Shown piece by piece: positions 25,376-33,950 of a DNA stretch of 64,000 bases. Positions within the stretch are counted from its first letter, which is position 1. Each line of letters opens with the position of its first letter. The notes below the pieces were generated by a model. That model saw only the letters and a program-made list of their open reading frames with translations, had not been told where the DNA came from and searched no databases. Origin of the DNA: Mesorhizobium sophorae. GTDB taxonomy: Bacteria; Pseudomonadota; Alphaproteobacteria; Rhizobiales; Rhizobiaceae. The DNA is taken from contig NZ_NNRI01000013.1 in NCBI RefSeq assembly GCF_002270415.1, forward strand, positions 310,001 through 374,000, given 5' to 3'. Position numbers and translations under genes: made by a program.

Positions 25376-25399
25376 CGGGAAAAACCGATTCCCGTTTTT
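25376..25399 (+). terminator. Rho-independent terminator after the phasin-like gene
   Basis: CGGGAA (25376-25381) pairs with TTCCCG (25389-25394) across a seven-base loop and is followed at once by five T. It begins 16 bp after the stop codon. Confidence 0.75.
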
Positions 25400-25450
25400 C
25401 GAGGTCATACGCTAGAACCCATCAAGCACATCTGCCGATGGGGGAACATC

Positions 25451-26095
25451 ATGGCCGGACAGCCGCTCAACCAGCCCGCCGAAATTCCGGCCGAACTTGA
25501 CCGCTGGAACTGGGGCGCCTTCTTCCTCAACTGGATCTGGGGTATCGGCAACAGCACCTTCATCGCGCTGCTGGCACTGATCCCTGTCGTCAACATCGTC
25601 ATGATCATCGTACTGGGTGCGCGCGGCAGCCGCTGGGCCTGGCAGAACCGCGCCTGGCGCGACGCGGAACAGTTCCGCAAGACGCAACGCAACTGGGCGA
25701 TCGCCGGCCTTGTCATCTGGGTGGTCAGCATCGGCGGCTGTGCGGCGATGGTCGGCGGCATTCCTTTCGTGCTGAAAGGCAGCGATGCCTATCACATGAC
25801 CATGGACAAGCTTCGCGCCGACGACCGCGTCAAGGCCGCCCTCGGTGATGACCTGACCGAGAGTTTCTGGGTCGGTGGCCATCTCAATGTCAATGCGAAT
25901 GGGGCGGGCGATGCCCAGTTCAGCATTCCGGTCCATGGCGCCAAGGGCAAGGGCACCGCCTTCTCGACCGCTGTCCGGACAGCAGGCACGTGGAGCCTGC
26001 GCCTGCTGGTCGTCCGGGTCGAGGGAGCCGATGCACCGATCGTGCTGATCAATGAAGATCATGTCGCGATCCCGAATGCGGCAATCGGTATATAA
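25451..26095 (+). CDS. Coa1-family membrane protein
   Basis: A 214-residue protein. After a short polar start, WNWGAFFLNWIWGIGN at about 19-34 leads into two membrane helices (about 36-56 and 82-107, WAIAGLVIWVVSIGGCAAMVGGIPF). The external domain shows the Coa1 layout: DRVKAALGDDLTESFWVGGHLNVN and QFSIPVHGAKGKGTAFSTAVR. In mitochondria Coa1 assists cytochrome c oxidase assembly; bacterial homologues have uncertain roles. The gene stands alone between two terminators. No cox genes are nearby, so a respiratory role is not supported by context. Confidence 0.75.
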   Translation: MAGQPLNQPAEIPAELDRWNWGAFFLNWIWGIGNSTFIALLALIPVVNIVMIIVLGARGSRWAWQNRAWRDAEQFRKTQRNWAIAGLVIWVVSIGGCAAMVGGIPFVLKGSDAYHMTMDKLRADDRVKAALGDDLTESFWVGGHLNVNANGAGDAQFSIPVHGAKGKGTAFSTAVRTAGTWSLRLLVVRVEGADAPIVLINEDHVAIPNAAIGI

Positions 26096-26130
26096 AACAG
26101 GCTGCACTGATGAAACCGGGCGGAAATGCA

Positions 26131-26160
26131 AAAACCGCGCTCCATCGGGAACGCGGCTTT
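26131..26160 (+). terminator. Stem-loop downstream of the Coa1-like gene
   Basis: AAACCGCG pairs with CGCGGCTTT (CCGCG/CGCGG core plus A-T pairs) around a 12-nt loop. It lies 36 bp after the Coa1-like stop. The A-run before and T-run after the stem could allow function on both strands. Confidence 0.5.
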
Positions 26161-26377
26161 GCCAGATACGCATGGCGTTTCGCTACGCAAACACTTGGCG
26201 AAACTTACGGGCTCCGGTACGCGAGACCTGATCCGGAGCGCCGGGCGGATGCGATATGTCCGCCTCGCATTCCGTTTTACAGAAACATCGTTACCGGGGG
26301 GTTATCGAGAGCTTAAGCAAACCTAAATTTGACCGGTTTCTCTCAAGATACGCAAAAAACCCAGTTATATTAGGAGC

Positions 26378-27262
26378 TTATGGGTTGGCTCCGCGCAGAA
26401 AATTAATGATTCCGGAAAAATCGGCGCCTGCATGCCCCTGGGCGTTGAACAGCGCATAGAGCTGAGCTGCCTCAGCACCAAGCGGGGTCACCGCGCCGGA
26501 ACCTTGCGCTGCCTCCTGCGCCAGCTTCAGGTCCTTCAGCATCAGAGCGGCGGCAAAGCCCGGCTTGTAGTCGCGGTTGGCGGGCGAGGTCGGCACAGGG
26601 CCGGGCACCGGGCAGTAGGTGGTCAGCGACCAGCACTGGCCGGACGAGGTCGAGGCGACGTCGAACAGCGCCTGGTGAGAGAGGCCGAGCTTTTCCGCCA
26701 GCACGAAGGCTTCGGCGACGCCGATCATCGAAATACCGAGAATCATGTTGTTGCAGATCTTGGCGGCCTGTCCAGCGCCGCCGCCGCCGCAATGGACAAT
26801 GCGCCCCGCCATCGGCTTCAGGATCGGCTCGGCGGCGGCGAAGGCATCGTCGGAGCCACCGGCCATGAAGGTCAGCGTGCCGGCCGCCGCACCGCCGGTG
26901 CCGCCCGATACCGGTGCGTCGATGGACAGCAGGCCGTGCTTGGTGGCGACGGCATGCGCCTTGCGGGCCGATTCGACATCGATGGTCGAGGAATCAATGA
27001 ACAGCGCGCCCTTTTTTGCCTTGGGAGCAATGTCTTCATAGACCGACAGCACATGCTTGCCGGCCGGCAGCATGGTGATCACCACATCGGCGTCCTTCAC
27101 CGCGGCCGGTGCATTGGCCATGATGATGACGCCATGCTCGCGGGCGACCGTCAGATTCTCCGGCATCAAGTCGAAGCCATGCACGGCATGCCCGGCCTTG
27201 ACCAGATTGGCCGCCATTGGATTGCCCATATTGCCGAGGCCGATGAAGGCGATCGTCGTCAT
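26378..27262 (-). CDS. mmsB: 3-hydroxyisobutyrate dehydrogenase
   Basis: A 294-residue beta-hydroxyacid dehydrogenase. The NAD-binding motif GLGNMGNPMAANLVKAGHAV is at about 8-27, the substrate motif DAPVSGGTGGAAAGTLTFM at about 115-133, and the catalytic lysine lies in GQAAKICNNMILG. ATG 27262 has AGGTTC/GGGAGAC upstream in the minus-strand direction. It oxidises 3-hydroxyisobutyrate to methylmalonate semialdehyde, a late step of valine breakdown. It is 26 bp downstream of an acyl-CoA dehydrogenase in the same orientation; the pair covers two valine-pathway steps. The semialdehyde dehydrogenase mmsA is not here. Confidence 0.9.
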   Translation of the reverse strand: MTTIAFIGLGNMGNPMAANLVKAGHAVHGFDLMPENLTVAREHGVIIMANAPAAVKDADVVITMLPAGKHVLSVYEDIAPKAKKGALFIDSSTIDVESARKAHAVATKHGLLSIDAPVSGGTGGAAAGTLTFMAGGSDDAFAAAEPILKPMAGRIVHCGGGGAGQAAKICNNMILGISMIGVAEAFVLAEKLGLSHQALFDVASTSSGQCWSLTTYCPVPGPVPTSPANRDYKPGFAAALMLKDLKLAQEAAQGSGAVTPLGAEAAQLYALFNAQGHAGADFSGIINFLRGANP

Positions 27263-27288
27263 TGTCTGTCTCCCAGGTTCGTCTGGCG

Positions 27289-28455
27289 TCAGCGGCCGAT
27301 CAGGGCTCGCGCGATGATGACGCGCATGATCTCGTTGGTGCCTTCGAGGATCTGGTGGACGCGCAGGTCCCGCACCAGCTTCTCGATGCCGTAATCGTGC
27401 AGGTAGCCGTAGCCGCCGAGCAGCTGCAGCGCGTCGTTGGCCACGGTGAAGCCGGTGTCGGTGACGAAGCGCTTGGCCATCGCCGACCATTTGCCGGCGT
27501 CCGGCGCCTTGCGGTCGAGCTTCGAGGCGGCGGCGTAGAGGAAGATGCGCGCCGCCTGCAGTTCGGTCTCCATATCGGCCAGCCTGAACTGCAGCGCCTG
27601 GAACTGGTTGATCCTGGAGCCGAACGCCTTGCGCTCGGCGGCGTAGGACAGCGCCTTGTCGAGCGCCGATTGCGCACCGCCCAGCGAACAGGCGGCGATG
27701 TTCAGCCGGCCGCCGTCGAGCCCGGCCATGGCGATGCCGAAGCCGGCGCCTTCGCCCGACAAAAGGTTTTCCGCCGGCACCTTGCAGTCCTCGAAGATGA
27801 CCTGGCGGGTCGACTGCATATGCCAGCCCATCTTGTGCTCGTTGGCGCCGAAGGATAGGCCGGGCGCGTCTTTGGGGACGACGATGGTGGAAATGCCTTT
27901 CGGCCCATCGGCGCCGGTGCGCACCATGACGGCGTAGATATCGCTGTCGCCGGCGCCCGAGATGAACTGCTTGGTGCCGTTGAGGACATAGTTGCCGCCG
28001 CTTTTCACCGCGCGCGTCTTCAGCGCCGCGGCATCCGACCCGGAGCCCGGTTCGGTCAGGCAGTAGCTCGCCAGCCATTCCATCGTAGTGAGCTTCGGCA
28101 GGAATCGCTGGCGTTGCTCCTCATTGCCGAAACGGTCGATCATCGAGGCGACCATGTTGTGGATCGAGATGAAGGACGAAAAGGCCGGATCGGCGTGCGA
28201 AAGCGCCTCGAAGATCAGCACAGCGTCGAGCCGGCCGAGCGCGGAGCCGCCGACATCGTCTCGGACATAGATGCCGCCGAGGCCCAGCGGCCCAGTCTCG
28301 CGGATCACGTCGGCGGGGAAGTGTTTCCTGCGGTCCCAATCGAGTGCGTTCGGCGCGACGCGGTCGGCGGCGAAGGCCTGCGCCATCTCCTGGATGGCGC
28401 GCTGTTCCTCGTTGAGTTCGAACTGGCTGGTGCTCGCATCGACCGCGGCGTCCAT
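27289..28455 (-). CDS. Acyl-CoA dehydrogenase, probably isobutyryl-CoA dehydrogenase
   Basis: A 388-residue enzyme. ACAD signatures are CLTEPGSGSDAAALKT (about 132-147), GTKQFISGAGDSDIY, and the C-terminal ALQLLGGYGYLHDYGIEK followed by HQILEGTNEIMR, where the Glu is the catalytic base. FAD is the cofactor and electrons pass to ETF. Linkage with mmsB points to the isobutyryl-CoA step of valine catabolism; short branched-chain acyl-CoA relatives cannot be excluded. The upstream spacer contains a large palindromic repeat rather than a clear promoter. Confidence 0.88.
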   Translation of the reverse strand: MDAAVDASTSQFELNEEQRAIQEMAQAFAADRVAPNALDWDRRKHFPADVIRETGPLGLGGIYVRDDVGGSALGRLDAVLIFEALSHADPAFSSFISIHNMVASMIDRFGNEEQRQRFLPKLTTMEWLASYCLTEPGSGSDAAALKTRAVKSGGNYVLNGTKQFISGAGDSDIYAVMVRTGADGPKGISTIVVPKDAPGLSFGANEHKMGWHMQSTRQVIFEDCKVPAENLLSGEGAGFGIAMAGLDGGRLNIAACSLGGAQSALDKALSYAAERKAFGSRINQFQALQFRLADMETELQAARIFLYAAASKLDRKAPDAGKWSAMAKRFVTDTGFTVANDALQLLGGYGYLHDYGIEKLVRDLRVHQILEGTNEIMRVIIARALIGR

Positions 28456-28481
28456 GGCGTGCTCCCTATGTGCTGGCCAGC

Positions 28482-28627
28482 TAAGATGTGTTGATATTCA
28501 GGTGATGCCGGCCTGCAAACGTCGGTTTCCTGCGCTTCCGGTGCTCACGTACTTTAAGTACGCTCCGCTCCGGTTCTCGAAAACCGCCGTTTTCGGCTCG
28601 GCCTGACCTGAATCTCAACACATCTTA
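28482..28627. repeat. Large (146-bp) palindromic repeat element
   Basis: The ends TAAGATGTGTTGATATTCAG (28482-28501) and its complement at 28606-28627 match at 21 of 22 positions. Between them are a CGTACTTTAAGTACG palindrome near 28548-28562 and CGGTTTTCG-type inner repeats. The whole unit can fold as one long hairpin and ends 118 bp before the cupin gene. A partial copy of its left arm occurs near 57989. It looks like a rhizobial intergenic repeat family member. Confidence 0.7.
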
Positions 28628-28744
28628 AGCTCGCTGGCCTGTTGTTTTTGGCTTTGCGCGCGCACCAATCTAGACCAATGATGCCGCCGCGCAACCCGAC
28701 CTCCTGCGGAGCGGCTGTGCACCAATGCATGTTCGGAGCGAGAC

Positions 28745-29359
28745 GTGGCGACAAAATTCGATGAACTGCTGGAACAGTTCCACGCCTATCTCGCTTCCGT
28801 GGACGACGCCCTGGTGCGCTACGCCGTGGCGGGGATCGCCTGGGACATGCCAGCCCGCGCGCTGGAGCCGCATCCGCTTGGCTGCCTGCGCCACCTCGAT
28901 CGCGCCGCCGAACTGGCGCCGCCCGATGCCAAGCCGCTGGTGCGATTGCTTGCGGAACGTCGGAATGATCTCCGCTGGGGGCAGACCTATAGCAAGGCGG
29001 ATTTCGGTGAGGCATTCATCGACAATTACGGCTGGCTCGAAGTGTTCGGCACCCGTGGCCACTTCGCCAATGACCAGGTTGCGGCCGGCCTGCTGATTCT
29101 TGGCCCCGATATCGTCTATCCCGACCATCATCATGTTGCCGAGGAGATCTACATCCCGCTGACCGGCGGCACTGAGTGGCGGATGGGTGAGAGCGGGTTT
29201 CGCCGGCGCGCGGCCGGCGAGGTGGTCCACCATGCTTCCAACGTCAACCACGCCATGCGCACCGGTATAGAGCCATTGCTGGCGCTCTACATCTGGCGCG
29301 GCGGGCCACTGGCTGCAAAATCCACGATCACCGGAACCGTGGCGCAGGGCAGGGGCTGA
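28745..29359 (+). CDS. DMSP-lyase-family cupin protein (DddL/DddQ type)
   Basis: A 204-residue protein. GTG 28745 has GGAG six bases upstream. The N-terminal half is helical; the C-terminal half is a single cupin. Metal-ligand candidates are H128-H129-H130 in YPDHHHVAEEIYIPLTGG with E133/E134 and Y136, and H162, H163 and H169 in VVHHASNVNHAMRTG. This H.H...E.Y spacing and the second-motif HAM.T pattern are those of the cupin DMSP-lyase superfamily (DddL/DddQ/DddK/DddW), which release DMS and acrylate. Many soil homologues have no tested activity. The stop overlaps the cobQ start by one base (TGATG). Confidence 0.75.
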   Translation: MATKFDELLEQFHAYLASVDDALVRYAVAGIAWDMPARALEPHPLGCLRHLDRAAELAPPDAKPLVRLLAERRNDLRWGQTYSKADFGEAFIDNYGWLEVFGTRGHFANDQVAAGLLILGPDIVYPDHHHVAEEIYIPLTGGTEWRMGESGFRRRAAGEVVHHASNVNHAMRTGIEPLLALYIWRGGPLAAKSTITGTVAQGRG

Positions 29360-30834
29360 TGGCCAAGGCGATCATGCTGCAAGGCACGGGTTCGGATGTA
29401 GGCAAGACGGTGCTGGTCGCCGGCCTTTGCCGCGCAGCAAAAAAGCGTGGGCTGAAGGTGCGGCCGTTCAAGCCGCAGAACATGTCGAACAACGCTGCGG
29501 TCGCCGACATTCCCGGCGACAACAAGGCCGGCGGCGGCGAGATCGGCCGCGCGCAATGGCTGCAGGCGATCGCTTGCGGTGTGGCGCCGTCGGTCCACAT
29601 GAACCCGGTGCTGCTCAAGCCGCAGACCGATGTCGGTGCGCAGGTCATCGTGCAGGGCAAGGTGTTTGGCGAAGCGCGGGCGCGCGACTATCAGGCACTG
29701 AAGGGCCAACTGATGGACGCCGTGCTGGACTCCTGGAACAAGGTCGGCGAGGGCGCCGACCTGGTCATCGTGGAGGGCGCCGGTTCGCCGGCCGAGATCA
29801 ACCTGCGCAACCGCGACATTGCCAATATGGGCTTTGCGACGCGGGCCAACGTGCCGGTGGTGCTGGTCGGCGATATCGATCGCGGCGGCGTCATCGCCTC
29901 GGTGGCCGGCACGCATCTGATCCTGCCGGAAGAGGACCGGCGCATGATCGTCGGCTACCTCATCAACAAGTTTCGCGGCGACGTCTCGCTGTTCGACGAT
30001 GGCATAAGGTCGATCGAGAAATTTACCGGCTGGCGGTGTTTTGGCGTGGTGCCGTGGCTGAAGGCGGCAGCGCAGCTGCCTTCGGAGGATTCGGTGGTGC
30101 TGGAACGGCTGGCGTCCGGCGAGGCGCGCGCGCTGAAGGTGGCCGTGCCGATGCTTGGCCGCATCGCCAATTTCGACGATCTCGATCCGCTCAAGGCCGA
30201 ACCGCAGGTCGAGGTGGTGTTCGTGCCGCCCGGCAAGCCGCTGCCGGCCGACGCCGGGCTGGTGGTCATTCCCGGCTCCAAGTCGACGATCGGCGATCTC
30301 CTGAAATTTCGCGAGAATGGCTGGGACCGCGACCTTCTTGCCCATCGCAAGCGGGGCGGCCATGTCGTTGGCATTTGCGGCGGCTTCCAGATGCTTGGCC
30401 GCTCGGTGCACGACCCGAACGGCATCGAAGGCAGTGTCACCGAAGCCGAAGGACTCGGCCTGCTCGACGTCGAGACGATGATGGAACCGGAGAAGACGGT
30501 GCGCAATGTCAGTGCCCGCTCGGTACAATTCGACCTGCCGCTCGAGGGCTACGAGATCCACCTTGGCCGCACCACGGGTCCGGACACAATGCGACCGTCG
30601 GCGATCATCAATGGTGTCGAGGATGGCGCTGTCTCCGCCGACGGCAAGGTGATCGGCACCTATATGCATGGCCTGTTCGGCGCCGACGGCTTTCGCGGGA
30701 AATTCCTTGAAAGCCTCGGCATCAAGGGTGGCGGCATCGATTATCGGGCCGAAGTCGAGCGGGCGCTGGATGAGGTCGCAGCCGAGTTGGAAACCCACCT
30801 CGACTGCGACGCGATTTTCGCGCTGGCGCGCTAG
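29359..30834 (+). CDS. cobQ: Cobyric acid synthase
   Basis: A 491-residue ATP-dependent amidotransferase. The N-terminal DTBS-like domain opens with AIMLQGTGSDVGKTVLVAG (P-loop) and RPFKPQNMSNNA. The C-terminal class I glutaminase domain has the nucleophile C340 in GICGGFQMLG and H437 in MHGLFG. It amidates adenosylcobyrinic acid a,c-diamide at four positions in cobalamin synthesis. Normally it sits with other cob genes; here it is translationally coupled to a DMSP-lyase-like cupin, and no other cob gene is in the window. Confidence 0.95.
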   Translation: MAKAIMLQGTGSDVGKTVLVAGLCRAAKKRGLKVRPFKPQNMSNNAAVADIPGDNKAGGGEIGRAQWLQAIACGVAPSVHMNPVLLKPQTDVGAQVIVQGKVFGEARARDYQALKGQLMDAVLDSWNKVGEGADLVIVEGAGSPAEINLRNRDIANMGFATRANVPVVLVGDIDRGGVIASVAGTHLILPEEDRRMIVGYLINKFRGDVSLFDDGIRSIEKFTGWRCFGVVPWLKAAAQLPSEDSVVLERLASGEARALKVAVPMLGRIANFDDLDPLKAEPQVEVVFVPPGKPLPADAGLVVIPGSKSTIGDLLKFRENGWDRDLLAHRKRGGHVVGICGGFQMLGRSVHDPNGIEGSVTEAEGLGLLDVETMMEPEKTVRNVSARSVQFDLPLEGYEIHLGRTTGPDTMRPSAIINGVEDGAVSADGKVIGTYMHGLFGADGFRGKFLESLGIKGGGIDYRAEVERALDEVAAELETHLDCDAIFALAR

Positions 30835-30841
30835 ACCTTGC

Positions 30842-31261
30842 CTATGCCTTTTCGCCAGCCTTCGGCCAGTAGGTGCCGAACGACCAGACATTGCCTTCCG
30901 GATCGCGGCAGATGAATTCGCGGCTGCCATAGTCGCGGTTGGTCAATTCCTGGATGATCGTGGCACCGGCCTTCCTGGCCTTGGCATAGGCGGCATCGGC
31001 GTCGTCGACGGCAATATAGATCGACTTGCCGCCGCCTAAGCCGGGCTCGCCGACCATCTTGCCGTAGTCGTCGTCGCGGACGGTGCCCAGCATGATCATC
31101 GACGAGCCGAAAACCAGTTCGGCATGGTGCACGACATCGCCTTCGCCATAGCGGGCACGGACGCTGAAGCCGAAGGCTTCGCACAGCCAGTCGATCATTC
31201 TTGCCGCGTTCTTGTAGCGCAGGGCGGGGTAGAGGCGCGGCGCTTCCGTGGTGGTGGGCAT
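30842..31261 (-). CDS. VOC-family protein (glyoxalase-like)
   Basis: A 139-residue protein beginning MPTTTEAPRLYPALRYKN, with GGAG five bases before the ATG. It carries YKNAARMIDWLCEAFGFS, IYIAVDDADAAYAKARKAGA and a C-terminal FICRDPEGNVWSFGTYWP, the usual PhnB/YER-like VOC end. Substrate is unknown. It is downstream of an AraC-type regulator in the same orientation, 120 bp apart, a frequent pairing in which the regulator controls the VOC gene. It is convergent with cobQ. Confidence 0.88.
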   Translation of the reverse strand: MPTTTEAPRLYPALRYKNAARMIDWLCEAFGFSVRARYGEGDVVHHAELVFGSSMIMLGTVRDDDYGKMVGEPGLGGGKSIYIAVDDADAAYAKARKAGATIIQELTNRDYGSREFICRDPEGNVWSFGTYWPKAGEKA

Positions 31262-31381
31262 GGGAACTCCTTCAGTTGGGTTGGTCGATGAACCTTGATT
31301 GTGCATGCCCAAAACCGCTGCGCACTTTTGGGCGACATGCATCACTCTGGTCGAAGGCCGTTCCAGCGTCTTGAAGAAATG

Positions 31382-32209
31382 TTACCTGGCAAGTGCGGTC
31401 GGCGTCTCGCCGGCAAGGTCGCGGAATTCGCGTACCAGATGCGCCTGGTCGGCATAGCCGCAATCGGCGGCGATATCCGCCCAGTCGACGGTCTGCTGCC
31501 TCGACAGGCCGAGCGCCCGGTTGAAGCGCACGATGCGCGACAGCGTCTTGGGGCCGATACCGATCGCATCGGAAAAGCCGCTGGCGAGATGCTTGCGGCT
31601 CCGGCCCAGCCTTTCGGCGATTGACGAAATGCGGGTCCGGCCACCAGAGGTGATGATGCGGTCATAGGCCCAAGCGATTTCGAGCGGCGTTTCGGCGGCA
31701 TTCTCGAGACGGGCCGCGACGAAGGCTTCGGCGATGTCGAAACGCGCTGCCCAGTCCGGCGCGTTGCCAAGCCGCTCGCGCAGCGCCATGCCTTCGGCGC
31801 CAAGCACGTCGTCGAGCACGACCATGCTGTCGGTGAGCTCGCTCATCGGCAGCTTGAAAAACCGGCGTGCGCCGAGCGGCGTGAAGTTGACCTGGACGCA
31901 GCAGGCGCCGCCGAAGGATTCAATCACCACCGGTCCGGCAAAAAGGCCGGCGGCGAAACTGGCGAAACGGTCATTGTCGCCCGGCGCCTTGCCGAGGCCG
32001 ATGGCGAAGGGTTCGGCAAAGCTGATCACCAGCGGCACCGTCAGCGATGCATATTCGACATTGTGGAAATGGCCAGCAGCCGTTTCGCGATAGCTGCAGA
32101 TGTCGGTGACGATGCCTTCAAGTGCAGGACTGGGCAAGCGCCGGCGCATCTCGAACCGCCCGGCAATGGAGCGGTCCTGTTCCTTCCGTTGCTGCATCTC
32201 GACTGGCAT
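31382..32209 (-). CDS. AraC-family transcriptional regulator
   Basis: A 275-residue protein. Residues about 30-150 form a sensing domain (FAEPFAIGLGK, CVQVNFTPLGARRFFKLP). The C-terminal pair of helix-turn-helix motifs begins at ISSIAERLGRSRKHLASGF and continues with WADIAADCGYADQAHLVREF, ending in the FRDLAGETPTAL cap of AraC proteins. The TPLGARRFF segment resembles the DUF6597 sensing domain. It precedes the VOC gene and probably regulates it, perhaps together with its own promoter upstream of 32209. Confidence 0.9.
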   Translation of the reverse strand: MPVEMQQRKEQDRSIAGRFEMRRRLPSPALEGIVTDICSYRETAAGHFHNVEYASLTVPLVISFAEPFAIGLGKAPGDNDRFASFAAGLFAGPVVIESFGGACCVQVNFTPLGARRFFKLPMSELTDSMVVLDDVLGAEGMALRERLGNAPDWAARFDIAEAFVAARLENAAETPLEIAWAYDRIITSGGRTRISSIAERLGRSRKHLASGFSDAIGIGPKTLSRIVRFNRALGLSRQQTVDWADIAADCGYADQAHLVREFRDLAGETPTALAR

Positions 32210-32260
32210 CGGCCATCCTTCTGCCGAGGCAAATCTAGCAGACCATTGGCCAGAATCAAA

Positions 32261-32285
32261 AGCGCCCGGCTTTTGGCCGGGCGCT
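32261..32285 (-). terminator. Rho-independent terminator for the small membrane protein gene
   Basis: A perfect 10-bp stem (AGCGCCCGGC / GCCGGGCGCT) with a five-base loop, followed on the minus strand by TTTTG. It lies 27 bp downstream of the minus-strand gene ending at 32313. Confidence 0.88.
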
Positions 32286-32312
32286 CCAGGTCCCCACTTG
32301 AAGGGAAACTGG

Positions 32313-32483
32313 TCAGGCGCCGCGCATCAAGCAGCCGCCGGCAAGCACGATGAAGGCAATAAGAACAATCCACACCGATGCGAGTGGAATGAACGCAAGA
32401 ACGCCAAGCGCGGCAAGAACACCGATGATGGCGATAACAACTGCAATGATGAAAACAATTTGGGTGGGTGCGCTAAGATTCAT
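32313..32483 (-). CDS. Small two-helix membrane protein
   Basis: A 56-residue protein starting MNLSAPTQIVFIIAVVIAII, with GAGGAG upstream of the ATG. The whole chain is hydrophobic with two helices (about 8-30 and 33-52) and ends GGCLMRGA. A longer in-frame start at 32540 has no ribosome site. Its own terminator and ribosome site mark it as a genuine single gene. Proteins of this size and shape are common in Rhizobiales, with no known role. Confidence 0.75.
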   Translation of the reverse strand: MNLSAPTQIVFIIAVVIAIIGVLAALGVLAFIPLASVWIVLIAFIVLAGGCLMRGA

Positions 32484-32536
32484 GTCTGGCTCCTCGCAAC
32501 ATGATTCGAACAGCGGCATTCTATCAGGGCGGGTGT

Positions 32537-33322
32537 TCACACACCAATCATGACACGCAGCGGGTTCGCCGGGTCGGCCAAGAGCTTCACGGCCAGCGCA
32601 AGGCAGACGACCACCAGCAGCGGCTTGATCAGTCTTGCACCGATGCGCATGGCCAGGCTGGCGCCGACGCGAGCGCCGAGGAATTGGGCAACGCCCATCA
32701 TCAAACCGATCTTCCAGTAGACGACGCCGACCGCGGCGAAGACGATGAAGCCGCCGATGTTGGAGGCGAAATTGAGCAGCTTGGTATGCGCAGTCGCCTT
32801 GAGCACGCCGAAACCGGCGAGTGCGACGAAGGCCAGCATGTAAAAGGAGCCGGCGCCGGGTCCAAACAGGCCGTCGTAGAAGCCGATTGCGGGCGCGACA
32901 GTCAACCCGAACAGGAACGGTGACAGCCGCTCGGCACGGTCGACATCACCCATGTTGGGTTTTATGGCGAAATAAAATGCGATGGCGATCAGCAGAAGTG
33001 GCAGCGAGGCGCGTAGAATATCGCCCGGCACAATCGTTGCCAGCAAGGCACCGGCAGTGCCGCCGGCAACCGCCAGCAAGGCTGACGGCAGCTGTCGTCG
33101 CAGGTCGACATGGCCATTCGCGGCATAATGCATTGTGGCCGAGCCAGAGCCGAACATGCCTTGCAGTTTGTTGGTTCCAAGCGTTTCGATCGGTGAGAAA
33201 CCGGCGAGAAGCAGTGCGGGAATGGTGATCAATCCGCCGCCGCCGGCGATCGAGTCGACAAAGCCCGCGGCAAAGCCGGCAAACGCCAGCATGGCGACGG
33301 TCTGGGTGGTGAGGTCGATCAT
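32537..33322 (-). CDS. TSUP (TauE/SafE) family permease
   Basis: A 261-residue membrane protein with about eight hydrophobic segments. Signatures are GFVDSIAGGGGLITIPALL at about 20-38, TNKLQGMFGS at about 50-59, and GFYDGLFGPGAGSFYMLAF at about 146-164, the two pseudo-symmetric halves of the sulfite/organosulfonate exporter family. It probably exports a sulfur-containing anion. It is divergent from the TerB gene. Confidence 0.9.
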   Translation of the reverse strand: MIDLTTQTVAMLAFAGFAAGFVDSIAGGGGLITIPALLLAGFSPIETLGTNKLQGMFGSGSATMHYAANGHVDLRRQLPSALLAVAGGTAGALLATIVPGDILRASLPLLLIAIAFYFAIKPNMGDVDRAERLSPFLFGLTVAPAIGFYDGLFGPGAGSFYMLAFVALAGFGVLKATAHTKLLNFASNIGGFIVFAAVGVVYWKIGLMMGVAQFLGARVGASLAMRIGARLIKPLLVVVCLALAVKLLADPANPLRVMIGV

Positions 33323-33473
33323 TTGTTGTATGGAAATGTCCGGTCGGCTGAGATATCGGGCGTTCGACCACGACGGCCCTGTTTGCGCAAGGCCGATTCC
33401 GCGCTACCTCTATCCAAGCGCGTCGCGCTTGGGTGAAATCATGCGACGCATCTGAATCGGAAAGGGGCTCCTG

Positions 33474-33905
33474 ATGGCATTCGCATTGCTGGACCAGATA
33501 CGCTCGATCTTCGACGGCGACCCGGGCGTGCGCAAGGTGGCGGACGATCCGGTCCTGTCGGCGGAACTCTTGATGCTGTTCCGCATGATCCTGGCCGACG
33601 GGTCGGTCAGCGAGAGCGAGATGGTTGCCTTCCGACGCATCTGCAAGGACGCCTTCGGCATTGCCGAAACCAGCATCGATAGCGTCATCGAATATCTCAA
33701 CGAGTTCGGCTACGAGACCAACGGCTCGCAGGCCATTGCGCTGTTCCGCGATCTCGACCTCGAGCGGCGCAAGCAACTGGCCCGCCATATGGCCGAGATC
33801 GCCAAGGCGGATTCGCAGCTAGCCGAGAGCGAGGTGCGGCTGCTCCGGCGCACGCTCGACCTGCTCGACATCAGTCCGGTCGACGTGGTCAAGCCGGAAG
33901 GCTGA
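33474..33905 (+). CDS. TerB-family protein
   Basis: A 143-residue all-helical protein with the TerB layout: ELLMLFRMILADGSVSESEMVAF (about 30-52), where D and E residues are the metal-binding positions, then LARHMAEIAKADSQLAESEVRLLRR as the second half. Family members bind divalent metal and occur in tellurite resistance and membrane-stress contexts. No ter operon is present. It is 45 bp upstream of the Nudix gene and probably co-transcribed. Confidence 0.85.
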   Translation: MAFALLDQIRSIFDGDPGVRKVADDPVLSAELLMLFRMILADGSVSESEMVAFRRICKDAFGIAETSIDSVIEYLNEFGYETNGSQAIALFRDLDLERRKQLARHMAEIAKADSQLAESEVRLLRRTLDLLDISPVDVVKPEG

Positions 33906-33950
33906 GGTGTTGCTCGCGCAACGGTTTCGCTAGCTGCGGGGAGCGTTGGA

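Noticed and set aside
28628..28744. Cobalamin riboswitch upstream of the cupin-cobQ pair
   Set aside because: The short spacer has no B12-box-like sequence; only the palindromic repeat precedes it.
29287..30930. 547-codon minus-strand open frame antisense to cobQ and the cupin
   Set aside because: CobQ has complete catalytic motifs on the plus strand; the antisense frame has no recognisable fold.
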